DNA of 64,000 bases from Acridotheres tristis (Eukaryota > Chordata > Aves > Passeriformes > Sturnidae), in assembly GCA_037013685.1 (NCBI GenBank), contig CM072908.1:2059001-2123000 (forward strand). The letters are read 5' to 3'. Position 1 is the first letter of the stretch. Each line of letters begins with the position of its first letter. Of this stretch, positions 11,956 through 23,379 are shown one piece after another. The notes beneath the pieces were generated by a model. That model worked only from the letters and a program-made list of their open reading frames with translations. It did not search any database and was not told the origin of the DNA. A program made the position numbers and the translations under genes.

Positions 11956-13156
11956 CACAAAGATTCAGGCAGGAAAATCTGCTGTTGATCACATCAAACA
12001 CAACATTTCAGTCAAATATCCAAGAATATCCTCGTGGGGAGAGAAAAATAAAAAAAAGGAGGCGCAAATTAATTATTAAAATTAAATTTCAATGATCAAA
12101 CCATCCAAACTGAACCAAGCCACGAGTCCTGAGGAATAAAGATTTTTTTTTTTTTTTTTCCAGAAAAAATCCCTTTTTTTTGCCCAAACATCACCTTGGG
12201 CACTGGGGCAAAAGAGCTGAAATCAATTCCTGAAAATCAAAGGGAAAAATTGGAATTGGCCACACCTCCCAGGCTGCATTTTAATGCAATTAAAATGTTA
12301 ATTTTTATTTTTTTTTTAATTGTTTTTTTTTTTCAAACAGCCCAGTGTTTGCTGCCCCCATGGAAATGGGAACTGCTTTTATTCCTGCAGGGAAATTAAT
12401 TCTTTAATTCAATGTTTTCACCTGTTCTGCAGTTCTTTAGGGTGGTTTTCAAAGCTCCCTGCATGGGGAGCACCTGGAACATCTGGATCTCAAAAATTAT
12501 TATTATTATTATTATTAAATAAATCCCACTTAATTCCACCTCCTTCACAGGTAAATTTTAATTAGAAATATAACCAGCCTATAGAGAAATTGCTGAAGTC
12601 GAATCCTTACAATTTCCAGGAGCTGTGTTGGGGATTTTTAAAACCCAAAGAGAGCAGTGGGAAAGGAAAAAAATAAAAATAAAAATAAAAATTAATAATA
12701 ATAGTAAATAATAATAATAATAATAATAGTAAATTTTAAAAAATAAAAATAAAATAAAGAAATTTTTAAAAAATTAAAAAAAAAAAAAGAAGAAGAAAAA
12801 AGAAAAAAATCCTGCATCCACTCCGAGGAGGTGCTCATGAAATGACCAGAAGTAAACTTGGTTTTTTGGTTTTTTTTTTGTTTTTTGCACAGGAAGCAAA
12901 CCAAAAACCTGCTGGATTCCCTGGAGCACGGTTTTTTTCATTTTTCATAAATGGAACACGACTCCACCCTCAGAGCAGAGCAGGGCTCGGGTTCCAGCAA
13001 GGAAAAAAAAAAAATAAAAAATAAAAAAAAAAATCCTTTTAAATATTTAGATTACATTACAGCCGGGACACGAAAATAAGCAGTGGCTTGTAGTGCAGAC
13101 AGGTTTCAAAATAAAATATGTGGCTGCAAAAGCTGAGGGTTTTTTGTGTTTTTTTA

Positions 13157-13179
13157 AATTATTATTATTATTATTATTA

Positions 13180-13249
<70 letters not shown>

Positions 13250-13250
13250 G
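13157..13250. repeat. ATT trinucleotide microsatellite
   Basis: About 94 bp of nearly pure ATT repeats with a single one-base slip. Smaller ATT runs occur near 12,497 and 26,135. Confidence 0.96.
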
Positions 13251-14144
13251 GATTACGACGGTGCTTCCCGATGTCAGCAAGCACAAAAGCACCACAGTGC
13301 TGGAGGTTGGAGAAACAGAATTAGAAAGTTTATGCATTTCAGGGAGAAAATGGCAAAAAAAAAACCAAAAAAAAAAAAAGAGAAATAAAAGCTGTCAGGA
13401 GCAGGCACAGACCTCCATTCACTCTGCCCAAATATTTCTTTTTAATTTGAATTTATTTTCTATTTCCAAGCGTGAATTCAGCGTTTTAATGACACCACAA
13501 TCCATAAAATAACTTTTTTTTTTTTTTTTTTTCACCATTAACACCTCCCCAACTTCCTGCAGGTACCAAATTTTCCCTTGGAACCCGAATTTTCCTGCAT
13601 TGCTGCTGATCAGACCTGGCACCTGCTCATAAATAATCTCAATTTTTCAGGCTGTTATTGCAGATTTATTCGATTGAAACAATTGATGGAAATCGGGGAT
13701 TTGAGGACGTGGTTCAGGATGCACTTGGCAGTGCTGGGTCAAAGTTGGACCCCAGGATTTTTAAAATTATTTTCCGAGCTGAGCAAATGTGTAAAATAAA
13801 AGTTGGGAAAAAAAATCAAGTGAACTGCAAAGTCAGAGCCACCAGCCTCAGGGTTTAGGAGCTTGTCTTAAAGAATTAATAAAAAAAATTCAATATTTTC
13901 ACAACCATCTGTGGGGTTCTGAGTAAAAATAAAAATTTTCTTTCCTTAAAAAACTTTTTCCTCTCATTGTGCTCGCTGCAAGTGACAGAACACGAGCTAA
14001 AAAATGGCTCAAAATTCAATATATTTGAAGGAAAAAAACCAAAAACCCCTCAGTGAATTCAGGTGGTGGATCAGTGCCAGGGCTGGAAACAAAACCTTTT
14101 ACAAGAAATCCACTTGTTGCTCCATCTGCTGCTGGCCAAAAGAT

Positions 14145-14865
14145 ATTTTCAGTAAATGTGCATTTATTTCTTTTTCCAGTAAATGTGCATTATTTTTTTT
14201 TTTTTTTCAGTAAATGTGCCATTATTTATTTTTTTTTCAGTAAATGTGCATTTTTTTTTCAGTAAATGTGCAATTTTTAATTTTTTTTCCAATAAATGTG
14301 CATTTTTTTTTTCAGTAAATGTGCAATTTTTAATTTTTTTTCCAGTCAATGTGCATTTATTTTTTTTCAGTAAATGTGCATTTATTTTTTTTTCAGTAAA
14401 TGTGCATTTATTTTTTTTTCAGTAAATGTGCATTCTTTTTCCAGTAAATGTGCTTTTTTTTTTCAGTAAATGTGCATTTATTTTTTTTTTCAGTAAATGT
14501 GCATTTATTTTTTTTCAGTAAATGTGCATTTATTTTTTTTTCAGTAAACGTGCATTTTTTTTCAGTAAATGTGCATTTTTATTTTTTTTCCAGTAAATGT
14601 GCATTTATTTTTTTTTCCAGTAAATGTGCATTTATTTTTTTCTCAGTAAATATGCATCTATTTTTTTTCCAGTAAATATGCATTTATTTTTTTTGCAGTA
14701 AATGTGCATTATTTTTTTTTCAGTAAATATGCTTTTTTTTTAGTAAACGTGCATTTATTTTTTTTCAGTAAATGTGCATTTATTTTTTTTTCAGTAAATG
14801 TGCATTTTTTTTTTTTCAGTAAATGTGCATTTTTATTTTTTTTTTCAGTCAATGTGCATTTGCAA
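14145..14865. repeat. Tandem array, CAGTAAATGTGCATTTATTTTTT unit
   Basis: About 28 copies of a 20-27 bp unit that varies mainly in the length of its T run. Confidence 0.95.
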
Positions 14866-15984
14866 AGGTGAATTTGTATGGTGAATTATGAGGTTGGCTG
14901 AGCACTTGAAGGCCCAACCTGTGTCCAAATAAATTGTATTTTTGTCAGGGTTTGAATTACTCAGTGATGAGAGAACAGGGAAAATAGAGCAGCTGAACAC
15001 AGAGGACATGAATCCTCAGAAAATTTATTTTTATTCCTTCTGCCCTCATGGAATTATTTCCTTATTCTCCTAAAAACACCTTCAATAACATCGAGGGTAA
15101 AAAGAGACAAAATGAGGAGGAGGGAACAGGGAAAACAAACCCAGAGCAGGGAATTCTCCATGGCTGCTTTGTCCAAATTATTCCTGTTTCAGTGCCAAAG
15201 GTTCCAGGATTTCCCAAAAAAAAAAAATAAATAAAAAATTAAAATATTCCAGGTAAATCTCCCTGCCCACCTTTCAGCTCTGGACATAACCTGGAATTCC
15301 CTGGCTGCTCTCAGCCTTTCACATCCATCCCCTTTTCTACACCAAAGAACCACTTGCTTTGGGGGTTTTATTTTTATATTTTTATTTTTATTTTGTTCTG
15401 TTTCAAAAAAGACAAACTCCTACCTGTAACTGACCTATATCAGCCTCTGTCACCTGCTTGCTCAGTTTTCAAACAAGGATGGAGGGGGAGGCATCTTTTC
15501 ACATGTGGCTCTTTAGTCTTGACAGGCTCTCCTTAAAAACACCAGCAGAAATACCTCATTAAAATCTGTGTTGTAATAACTAACCCCCAACAAAAAAAAA
15601 AATTTAAAAAAAAATTTTTAAAAATTTTAAAAAATAAAAAAAAAAATAAAAACCCAACCCAAAAATGTGGCCTCGCTACTCCTGAGCACAGCAGAGTCCA
15701 AAATTGTAGAATTCTTCTGCATATCCTTGAATAAGCCTGGAAAGAGTTTTCCAAGCACAGAATTCAGCCTAAAAAAAAAAAAAAATAAAATTTCCTTGCT
15801 CAGTCTAGAACTCTGTGGCTCCTGAGAACAGGAAAAATGAAATTTCCAAATTTTTGGCTGACATTCCTCTGCTTGTTGGATTTGTACCACAGATTTCACT
15901 CATGGAATTCTGTGGGTGTAACACCCAAATAAATCTACAGAGTTTTCCAAACTGAATTGATATTGGTTATCAATTGAAACGGAT

Positions 15985-16285
15985 CAGGGTTAAATATCAG
16001 AAAAATCCCAGAAGGGTTTGGGTTGGAAGGGACCTTAAATCCCATCCAGGGGCAGGGACATTTCCACTGTGCCAGGCTGCTCCAAGCTGGCCTTGGACAC
16101 TTCCAGGGATGGGGAAACCACTGATTTTTAAATTTTCTTAATATTTTTTGGGGGGGAAATCTGTTCCAGGGCCTCTCTCCACTCTCCCAGGAAAGAATTC
16201 TTCCCTAATTTCCCATCTCACCCTGCCCTCTGTCAGCCTGAAGCCATTCCCTCCCTTTTGTCACTGCAAATTCTTCCACACAGTC
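15985..16285 (+). mobile_element. CR1-type LINE 3' fragment
   Basis: It reads GGGTTGGAAGGGACCTTAAA, then a GGGCAGGGACATTTCCACTG stretch, TTGGACACTTCCAGGGATGG, and CAGCCTGAAGCCATTCCC near the end. These are the usual order and wording of an avian CR1 3' end. It is truncated at the 5' side and carries no ORF. Confidence 0.8.
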
Positions 16286-16849
16286 CCCTCTGAACTAATC
16301 CTCGTGGATAAATCAGCAACTCCTGCTTTCATTTCTCCCCCTAAAATTATTCTGTGTGGGTTTTTTTTTTTAAAAAAAAAAAGCTCTTGTGTCTAAAAGC
16401 TTTCCTAATTACGAAATTAAAGCACAGCAAGACATCTGTCAGTTAGGATCCTGTTCCTAACTCCTCTTAGGGCAAAGGGAAATAAAACAGGGATGTTGCA
16501 CTGCCTCCACAAAAGGCACAAAATGCTTCCCATGTCCCTCTCCTATTAAAAATTACCCCATTCAGCTCACGATCCCCATCCCAAACTATTTTCTCACCGG
16601 TTTTCAAGCAAGAAAACCGATTTTTAGCTGCACCTCCAAGTGCAGTTCGAAAGGAAGCTCTTTTGCTGATACCAAAGGAATGCTTTTAAAAAGCCACTCC
16701 TCGGAGTGCTCCCTGGAGAAGAAGAATCAAAGGAGTCTTCATTCACACAACGGAAAGAATGAGGATTTGAACCTCACCCAAAGGGTGGCAGAACAGACAC
16801 ACTCTGCTATTCCAGGGATTTTTCCTGCCCCACTCACAGGGGGAATGGA

Positions 16850-17230
16850 GCAGAAGAACCACAACAATGCACAGAAGGAATATTTATGTCATTTTGGGCA
16901 GATCACCTTTTTAGGATCACAGGGGGAATGGAGCAAAGGAGCCACAAAAATGCACAGGAGGAATATTTATCCCATTTTGGACAGATCACCTTTTCAGGAT
17001 CACAGGAGAATGGAGCAGAAGAACCACAGAAGGAATATTTATCCCATTTTGGACAGATCACATCTTTAGGATCACAGGGGGAATGGAGCAGAAGAACCAC
17101 AACAATGCACAGGAGGAATATTTATCCCATTTTGGACAGATCACATCTTTAGGATCACAGGGGGAATGGAGCAGAGGAACCACAGGAGGAATATTTATCC
17201 CATTTTGGACACATCACATCTTTAGGATGG
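16850..17230. repeat. Tandem array, about 50-85 bp unit
   Basis: Five copies of a unit containing GGGGAATGGAGCAGAAGAAC, GGAATATTTATCCCATTTTG and CAGATCACATCTTTAGGATC. One copy lacks about 13 bp of the middle. Confidence 0.9.
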
Positions 17231-18654
17231 TTCAGTTGTTCACTGAAACTCTCCTGCCACAGCAGCACATCCCACGCTGGAAGGGCAAAGTCTCAAATCA
17301 GATTATTGTACAGAAAATGAAACACATGCAAATGCCTGGATCCTCCACATTCATCATTGTGTGCTTCTGGAAGTTCCTGATCGTGTTTTACAAGCAAAGC
17401 TCTGGAAATACCAAATATTTAAAAGCAGCCAGATAGGAATTCCTCTTGTAGGATCTGTCACACAGATTCATTATGAATCATTTGGATCCCACACAGCTGT
17501 CAGCATTTCAGTCATGGGAGCCCAGGCATCACAAGCTACAGCTTTATTTTTAGATGTAGTCATTAGCTAGCATTTTTTTTTAATCATCACAGATTCCAAT
17601 TAACAGAATTCCGTGTTCCTGCAAGGACGTGTGGGGCTGTAACCTGAGAACCAACAGTGTCACTGATGGGAAGTGACCTCTGAGCTTTGCCCCGAGGAAA
17701 GAATCAGCGGCTGGAATGAATTAAATCAGCTGATGACACAGCTCCTCGTTCGGAAAAACAGACCTCAAACATCACCTCTCCTAAATTTCACTGCTGCTGG
17801 ATGCTGTCACATCAATGAGGCTGAGCCTGGAACGCCTCTGCTTGGGCTCCCACCAACCAGAATAAAAACAGAAGCTACAAAAATCGCTTGCAAGGGTCGA
17901 GTATTAATGCCAGGGCACAGTCGGACATCCTGCGTCTTAAAATCAGCATTTGGGCTACAGATGGAGGCAGCAGGAAAGCAGAGTAAAGGCAGGGCCATCC
18001 CCTCAGGAGTTAGGGAATGACCTGGCACGGGGGAAAGTGGCAGCGCAGTAAATGAACTGTAAGCAAAGCTCAGACGGGAATGTGACACTCCCACACCTCC
18101 TCCTGCACCTTCCGAGGAGCAAACAGGGCTTGGATTCCACGGCACATCCACGAGGCAGCTCCATCGCAGCCCTCAGCCGCTGCGTCTTCCACACTTGGAA
18201 AGCACTCAGCACATCCAGCGCTTCCCAGCACGTTATTTATTCCATTCTTTCAGGATCCAGGAAAGGCCGTGCCTTAATTACAACAGCATGTGCAGGATTG
18301 CAAGGACTCCGTTCCCGATCCCTGGCTTCCCAAGGAGGCTCCAATCCTCCAGGAAAACATTAAAACATTCGCTTTCTTAACACAGGGGGTGCTTCTCACA
18401 TTTCACAGCGAAAAAAATTAAGGATTTAGCCACCGCCCTGCCAAGTGACCAAGCCAAATCTCAGCTTGGGAAGGACGGCAGGACACCACAGGGACACCCA
18501 AAAAATCCCTGCAGCTCCAGCCCAAGTGTCACTTCCAGAACAACCAGGGCAGAGCTGCTCTGGAGGAGATTTTCAGGCACATAAGGGAGAAATTAGAGAA
18601 ATTAGGTTCTGTTCTGGTTTGTGGCAACAGCAGCTAGAATTGCCTGTTTGCAAC

Positions 18655-18885
18655 AATTAAAAGGATGGAGCTGTGCCAGGGGAGGTTTGTGCTGGATTTT
18701 GGGAAAGGTTCATCCCCCCCAGAGGGTGACCAGGCTCCCCAGGGAACGGGCACAGCCCCAAGAGCTCCACGAGGGTTTGGACAACGCTCCCAGGGGTGCC
18801 CAGGGTGGGATTTTGGGGTGTCTGGATAATCCCTCCCAGCTCAGGATATTCCACGATTCTACAAAAAGTCAGTTTGCAGACAAGA
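18655..18885 (-). mobile_element. CR1-type LINE fragment, reverse orientation
   Basis: On the minus strand it reads GAGCTGGGAGGGAT, CACCCCTGGGAGCGTTGTCC, GTGGAGCTCTTGGGG, then CTGGGGAGCCTGGTCACCCT. The wording matches the CR1 pieces at 44.3 and 44.7 kb, so it is the same subfamily. Confidence 0.7.
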
Positions 18886-20149
18886 TCATGAAAACAAATC
18901 CCGTGTTTACTATTAACACTCACTAAGCCAGCCAAAACGCAGCTGAATTTTCTGCTCATTTTCCCCAAATATTTTGGATTCAGAGAGGCACAAACGCACA
19001 AGGAACAAGACACAGAAAATAAATGCAAACAAAATCTGACTGACAGCTCAGGAGTCCCACGTGCAGCAGAGTCACTCTGAGCTGTCTCAAGGCAGTGGAT
19101 TGTCACCCAAATGCTGCTGATTAAATAATAAAGACAGAATTAATAAAGACGGGTCTTGATCCTTGCAGCCATTTATCTTCCACCATCTCCATTTCCAGGA
19201 ATAACAGGAAAGTTTCACCCCAATTTTCAGACTAATAAGAAAATCCACCCTAGGGTTTGTTACTAAATCTCTTTGCTGGTCAAAGACCAAAACATCCCCG
19301 TGTGTTCAAGAAGCCTCAGCACAGTTTATATTTCCTAATCCTAAATTTCTGTGGCAGTGGGAATGCTGCAGATGCTGCCTGAACAATCCCAACCTCCTTC
19401 AGTGAAATCAAACCACAAACACAACTTCAATTTCTATGACAACAACACGTCCCCGTCACTCAGGGGGTAAAGGAGGAAAATTTACCAATAATCAATTTCA
19501 AAGACATTTATTTTGAAAACAAATATTTTGTCCGGTTGTTCCCCCCCCCCAAAAAAAGATGCTTGCACAACTGAGAAAAACAAGAAGTCAATCCACGAAC
19601 ACTCCTATGGTTACAAGCCAACACTAACAACTCACCACATCAGAAATACGTGTCAACAAACAATATCCACATTCCACCAGGGATAAAAACACAATCGGCA
19701 TGAAAGGCTTCGGGTCTCAGCGATAAAAAAAGAGGCTGCACAACACGTCCAAGGATGCTTGGGGTGATCCATCTCACCAAATAAAAAACCTGCACCTCAA
19801 CCACGGCATTATTTTGGAGTCAGGTCCGCACGAGTTTCCCACAAACCTACTCCCCCCTTTTGTTTTTTTTTTGGTTTTTTTTCCCCTGGCAAGGCATTTA
19901 ACTGTGCAAAATTGCCTTGCCAGCGACAGATGCGAGTACAAAGAGAAGTGATTTGCTACAAAAGGATTAATACATTTTGAAAGTTACTGTCTGGCAAACT
20001 GTCAGAGGGACTTTTATTGGTTTGTTTTATTCTGGCTGTCGCTAAGCCCGGTGGCACGCAAGCCACACTGGTGTGCAGGGAGCAGAACGATGTCAAACAC
20101 GGCCAGCTCTGCTCACCACAGAGGGCACTGCAAAGTCCCAGCTCGGTGT

Positions 20150-20930
20150 GTGTGCCCTTGGACGTGTGGCCACTTCCATTTGTCACCTGTCTGACCAGTG
20201 ACCATCTGCGTTTGACAGCTGCTGGCCCAGCACAGCCCCTGGAGCCGTTTGACCACCAATTTTTTGCCACCCATTCAAACAGGGACTGTGACACCCTGAG
20301 CACTCTGACACCTGCCTGACCACTGACCACTTCGCTCCTGTTTGACCTCGGACCATCTGACACCTGTTTGACCCCAAAGGATTCGAGAGTCACTACCCGA
20401 GCACAGCCCCTGGACCCGTCTGACCAGTGACCACCGTTACCTGCCTGACCACTGACCAGTCCACACCCGTTTGACCACCAACATCTGACACACATTTGAT
20501 CACTGACCAGTTCACACACATTTGATCACTGACCATTTCACACACATTTGATCACTGACCAGTTCACACACATTTGATCACTGACCAGTTCACACCCGTT
20601 TCACCAGAGACCGTCTGACACCTGTCCGACCTCGAGGATTTGACAGCTGTGGTCTGAGCACAGCCCTTGGCACCGTTTGACCCCTGACCATTTATCACCT
20701 TTTTGAGCACTGACCATTCCACACCGTTTGAACACTGACCCCTTGTCCCCCATTTGACATTCATTTGATCACCGATCATTTGTCACCCATTTGAAACTGA
20801 CCATTTCACTCATTTCACCACCGATCATCTGACATTCATTTGACCACCGACCACTTACCATCAACCACCTCTTTGACCACGCACCATTCCACACCCGTTT
20901 AACCACTGATCCCTCCTTTAACCACCGACC
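20150..20930. repeat. Degenerate tandem array, TTTGACCACTGACCA-based unit
   Basis: Roughly 25 diverged copies of a 22-28 bp unit built on TTTGACCACTGACCATC and ACACC. The best-conserved block is TTTGATCACTGACCAGTTCA at about 20,497-20,600. It ends where the DVL1 CpG island begins. Confidence 0.85.
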
Positions 20931-21840
20931 GTTCGAGCCCCCGAGCTCTGCCCCCGCTGCTCTCCGCGACCCCTCGGCGCTCGCCCCGCGGCCCCTGGGG
21001 CCCGCCCGCCCTGCCCGGGCGCTGCCGCGGCCTCGCCGGGCGCGGTGACAGCTGCGGCCGCCCGTCCCCGCCGCCTGGGCCCGGGCCCGGGGACACCGCG
21101 ACAGCTGCGGGAAGGCTCCAGCCGGGGACACGGAGGGGTCCCGGGGCACCGCGGGCAGCGATCGCGGCAGCCCCGAGCCCGCGGCGGGCCCGGCCCGGCC
21201 CGGCCCGGAGCGCCCGCCATGTTCGGTGCCGAGCGGGGCCGAGCCCGGCAGGTGCCCCGGGGATGCCGCGAGCCCGGCCCGGCCCCGGGCACGGCACCGA
21301 GCGCCGGGGGCTGCGCCCGGAGCGCGGCCGCTCACCCGAAATCCTGGTCCATGGACTTGAAGAAGAACTTGTAGCTGTGCACGGGCCGGTTGCTGAGGAC
21401 ATTTTTGAAATCGGCCAGCGTGACTTTCTCCGGCGGCACGGGCAGCTTCACCAGGTACGGCGTCTCCTCCTCGTCGATGTGGTAGATGATCTTGGTCTCC
21501 GCCATGGGCGAGCGGAGCGGGGGCGGCCGGCCCGGGCCTCGGCCGGCGCTCGGCTCCGCTGTCGGCCTTGCCCACAGGAAGGGAGCTCACGGCTCGGGCT
21601 GCCGCTCCCTGCACTGCTCTCTAGCTGCCCGACCCGGGAACGGCAGCGCTCCCGCCCCGCCCGCATCCTCCGGCCGCCCGCCGGCCTCGCTGCGCCGCCG
21701 CCGCCGCCGCTGCAGCGCGGCCCGGGCCGGGGGCGGCGGGCCCGGCCTGAGGGGGAGCGCGGCGGCCTCGGGAAGCGCCCGCCGCTCGTTCTGCGGCCCC
21801 GCTCCGCTCCCGCAGCGCCCGCAGCGCCTGCACAGTGCTG
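20930..21840. promoter_or_regulatory. CpG-rich island with the DVL1 promoter region
   Basis: This stretch is dense in CpG and G/C runs, unlike the AT-rich DNA on both sides. It covers exon 1 and several hundred bases upstream and downstream. No TATA box is evident, as is usual for a CpG-island promoter. The transcription start is inferred to lie between the ATG at 21,505 and about 21,840. Confidence 0.75.
21336..21505 (-). CDS. DVL1: DVL1 exon 1 (first part of the DIX domain)
   Basis: The ATG at 21505-21503 opens 56 codons plus two bases, ending at a GTGAGC donor (21335-21330). The protein begins [20 protein letters not shown] and ends with the [18 protein letters not shown] stretch and SMDQDF. 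This is the start of vertebrate DVL1 and covers about two thirds of the DIX domain. DVL1 is a cytoplasmic scaffold whose DIX domain polymerises head to tail and binds Axin when Wnt receptors are active. Exon 2 should start VVKEEI and is not in the window, so intron 1 runs past position 1. DVL2 or DVL3 are possible from the peptide alone, but the neighbour MXRA8 favours DVL1. Confidence 0.93.
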
Positions 21841-22690
21841 GAATACCGCCCCGCACAGTGATCGAATATCGCCCCGCAGTGATCGAATACCTCCCCGCAC
21901 ACCGCTCCGCACCGTGCTGGAATACCGCCCCGCACAGTGATCGAATACAGCCCGCACACCGCCCCGCACAGTGATCGAATACAGCCCGCACACCGCCCCG
22001 CACAGTGCTCGAATACCGCCCGCACACCGCCCCGCACAGTGCTGGAATACCGCCCGCACACCGCCCCGCACAGTGCTGGAATACCGCCCGCACACCGCCC
22101 CGCACAGTGCTGGAATACCGCCCGCACACCGCCCCGCACAGTGATCGAATACAGCCCCGCACACCGCCCCGCACAGTGCTGGAATACCGCCCGCACACCG
22201 CCCCGCACAGTGATCGAATACAGCCCGCACACCGCTCCGAACACCGCCCCTCACAGTGCTGGAATACCGCCCGCACACCGCCACGCACAGTGCTGGAATA
22301 CAGCCCCGCACAGTGCTCGAATACCGCCCCGCACACCGCCCCGCACAGTGCTCGAATACCGCCCCGCACAGTGCTCGAATACCGCCCGCAACGCTCGCAC
22401 AGAGCCCGCACAGCGCTCCGCACACCGCCCCAACACCTCCCCGAACACCGCCCCGCACAGAGCCGGCACAGAGTCCACACAGTGCTTGAATACCGCCCGC
22501 ACAGCGCCCCAACACCGCCCGCACAAAACCCGCACAGCGCCCGCACAAAACCCCGCACAGCGCCCCGCACAAAACCCCGCACAGCGCCCCGCACACAACC
22601 CCAATACCTCCCTGCACAGCGCCCCAACACCGCCCGCACAAAGCCCGTACACAGCCCCGCACAAAGCCCCAACACCGCCCCTGGCACCCC
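21835..22690. repeat. GC-rich tandem array upstream of DVL1, 34-bp unit
   Basis: About 16 recognisable copies of a 34-bp unit with CAGTGCTGGAATACCGCCCG and CACACCGCCCCGCA, with an ATCG variant. From about 22,380 it breaks down into GC-rich CACAGCGCCC units. It starts about 330 bp upstream of the DVL1 ATG. It is C-rich on the plus strand and G-rich on the DVL1 sense strand. Confidence 0.93.
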
Positions 22691-22729
22691 GGCGGCACCA
22701 GGACCACGGTGCGGGGATGGCAGCGGGAG

Positions 22730-23375
22730 TTGCGGGGGGTGAGAGAGGGGATGGGACGGGAATAAGAGTGGGGATGGGAAAAGGGAGAGGATGGGATGGG
22801 GGTAAGAATAGGGATGAGGAAAGGGGATGGGAATAAGAACGGGGATGGGAATAAGAACGGGGATGGATGGGAAAGGGGAGAGAATGGGACGGGAAAGGAA
22901 AGGAGATGGGAATAAGAGCGGGGATGGGATGATGGGATGCAATGGGATGGGAAAGGAAAGGGGGATTGGGAAAGGGGAGAGGATGGGATGGAAAAAGGAT
23001 GGGAATAAGAAGGGGGATGGGATGGGTATGAGGAAAGGGGATGAGGATGGGATGGGGGATGGAGATAACGAAAGGGAGGAGGATGGGATGGGAAAGGGGA
23101 TAAGGGAAGGAGAAGGGGGATGGGGAAAAGAAAGGGGATGGAAGAGGAATAGGATTAGGAATGGAGAGGGAAAGAGGATGATAATAAGAATGGGGATGAG
23201 GAAGGGGAAGAGCATGGGATGAGGAAAGGGGATGGGATGGGATTGGGCATTGGAATGGGATGGAACTGGGGATGAGGAAAAGGAAGGGGATGGGAATGGG
23301 AAAAAGGACAGGAAAGGGGTGGGAGAAGGGAAAGGTGATGGGAGTGGGAATAGAGATAGGAAACAGGTGGGGACC
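22730..23375. repeat. G-rich, purine-rich array (GGGATGGGAATAAG-like)
   Basis: About 640 bp built from GGGATGGG, GGAATAAGAA and GGGAAAGGGG blocks with many runs of three or four G on the plus strand. It follows the 34-bp array directly, so the two together make about 1.5 kb of repeat upstream of DVL1. Confidence 0.92.
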
Positions 23376-23379
23376 ACAG

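Larger units (their letters stand above)
1..21335 (-). other. DVL1: DVL1 intron 1 (5' portion, continues beyond the window)
   Basis: No second DVL1 exon can be found on the minus strand down to position 1, so this whole stretch is taken as intron. It contains about fifteen tandem arrays, one solo LTR and three CR1 fragments, listed separately. The pieces between them (1,420-2,220; 2,946-3,450; 4,360-4,690; 5,865-7,570; 9,130-9,580; 10,500-11,135; 11,960-14,140; 14,870-15,980; 16,290-16,845; 17,230-18,650; 18,885-20,150) are AT-rich. In them I see only A/T runs and short ATT or AAAAT microsatellites. Confidence 0.7.

Noticed and set aside
21448..23377. Open frames of 419 and 596 codons across the region upstream of DVL1
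   Set aside because: They run through the 34-bp and G-rich arrays. Only the last part of the 419-codon frame touches real coding sequence, and in the wrong context. The true DVL1 start is the ATG at 21,505.
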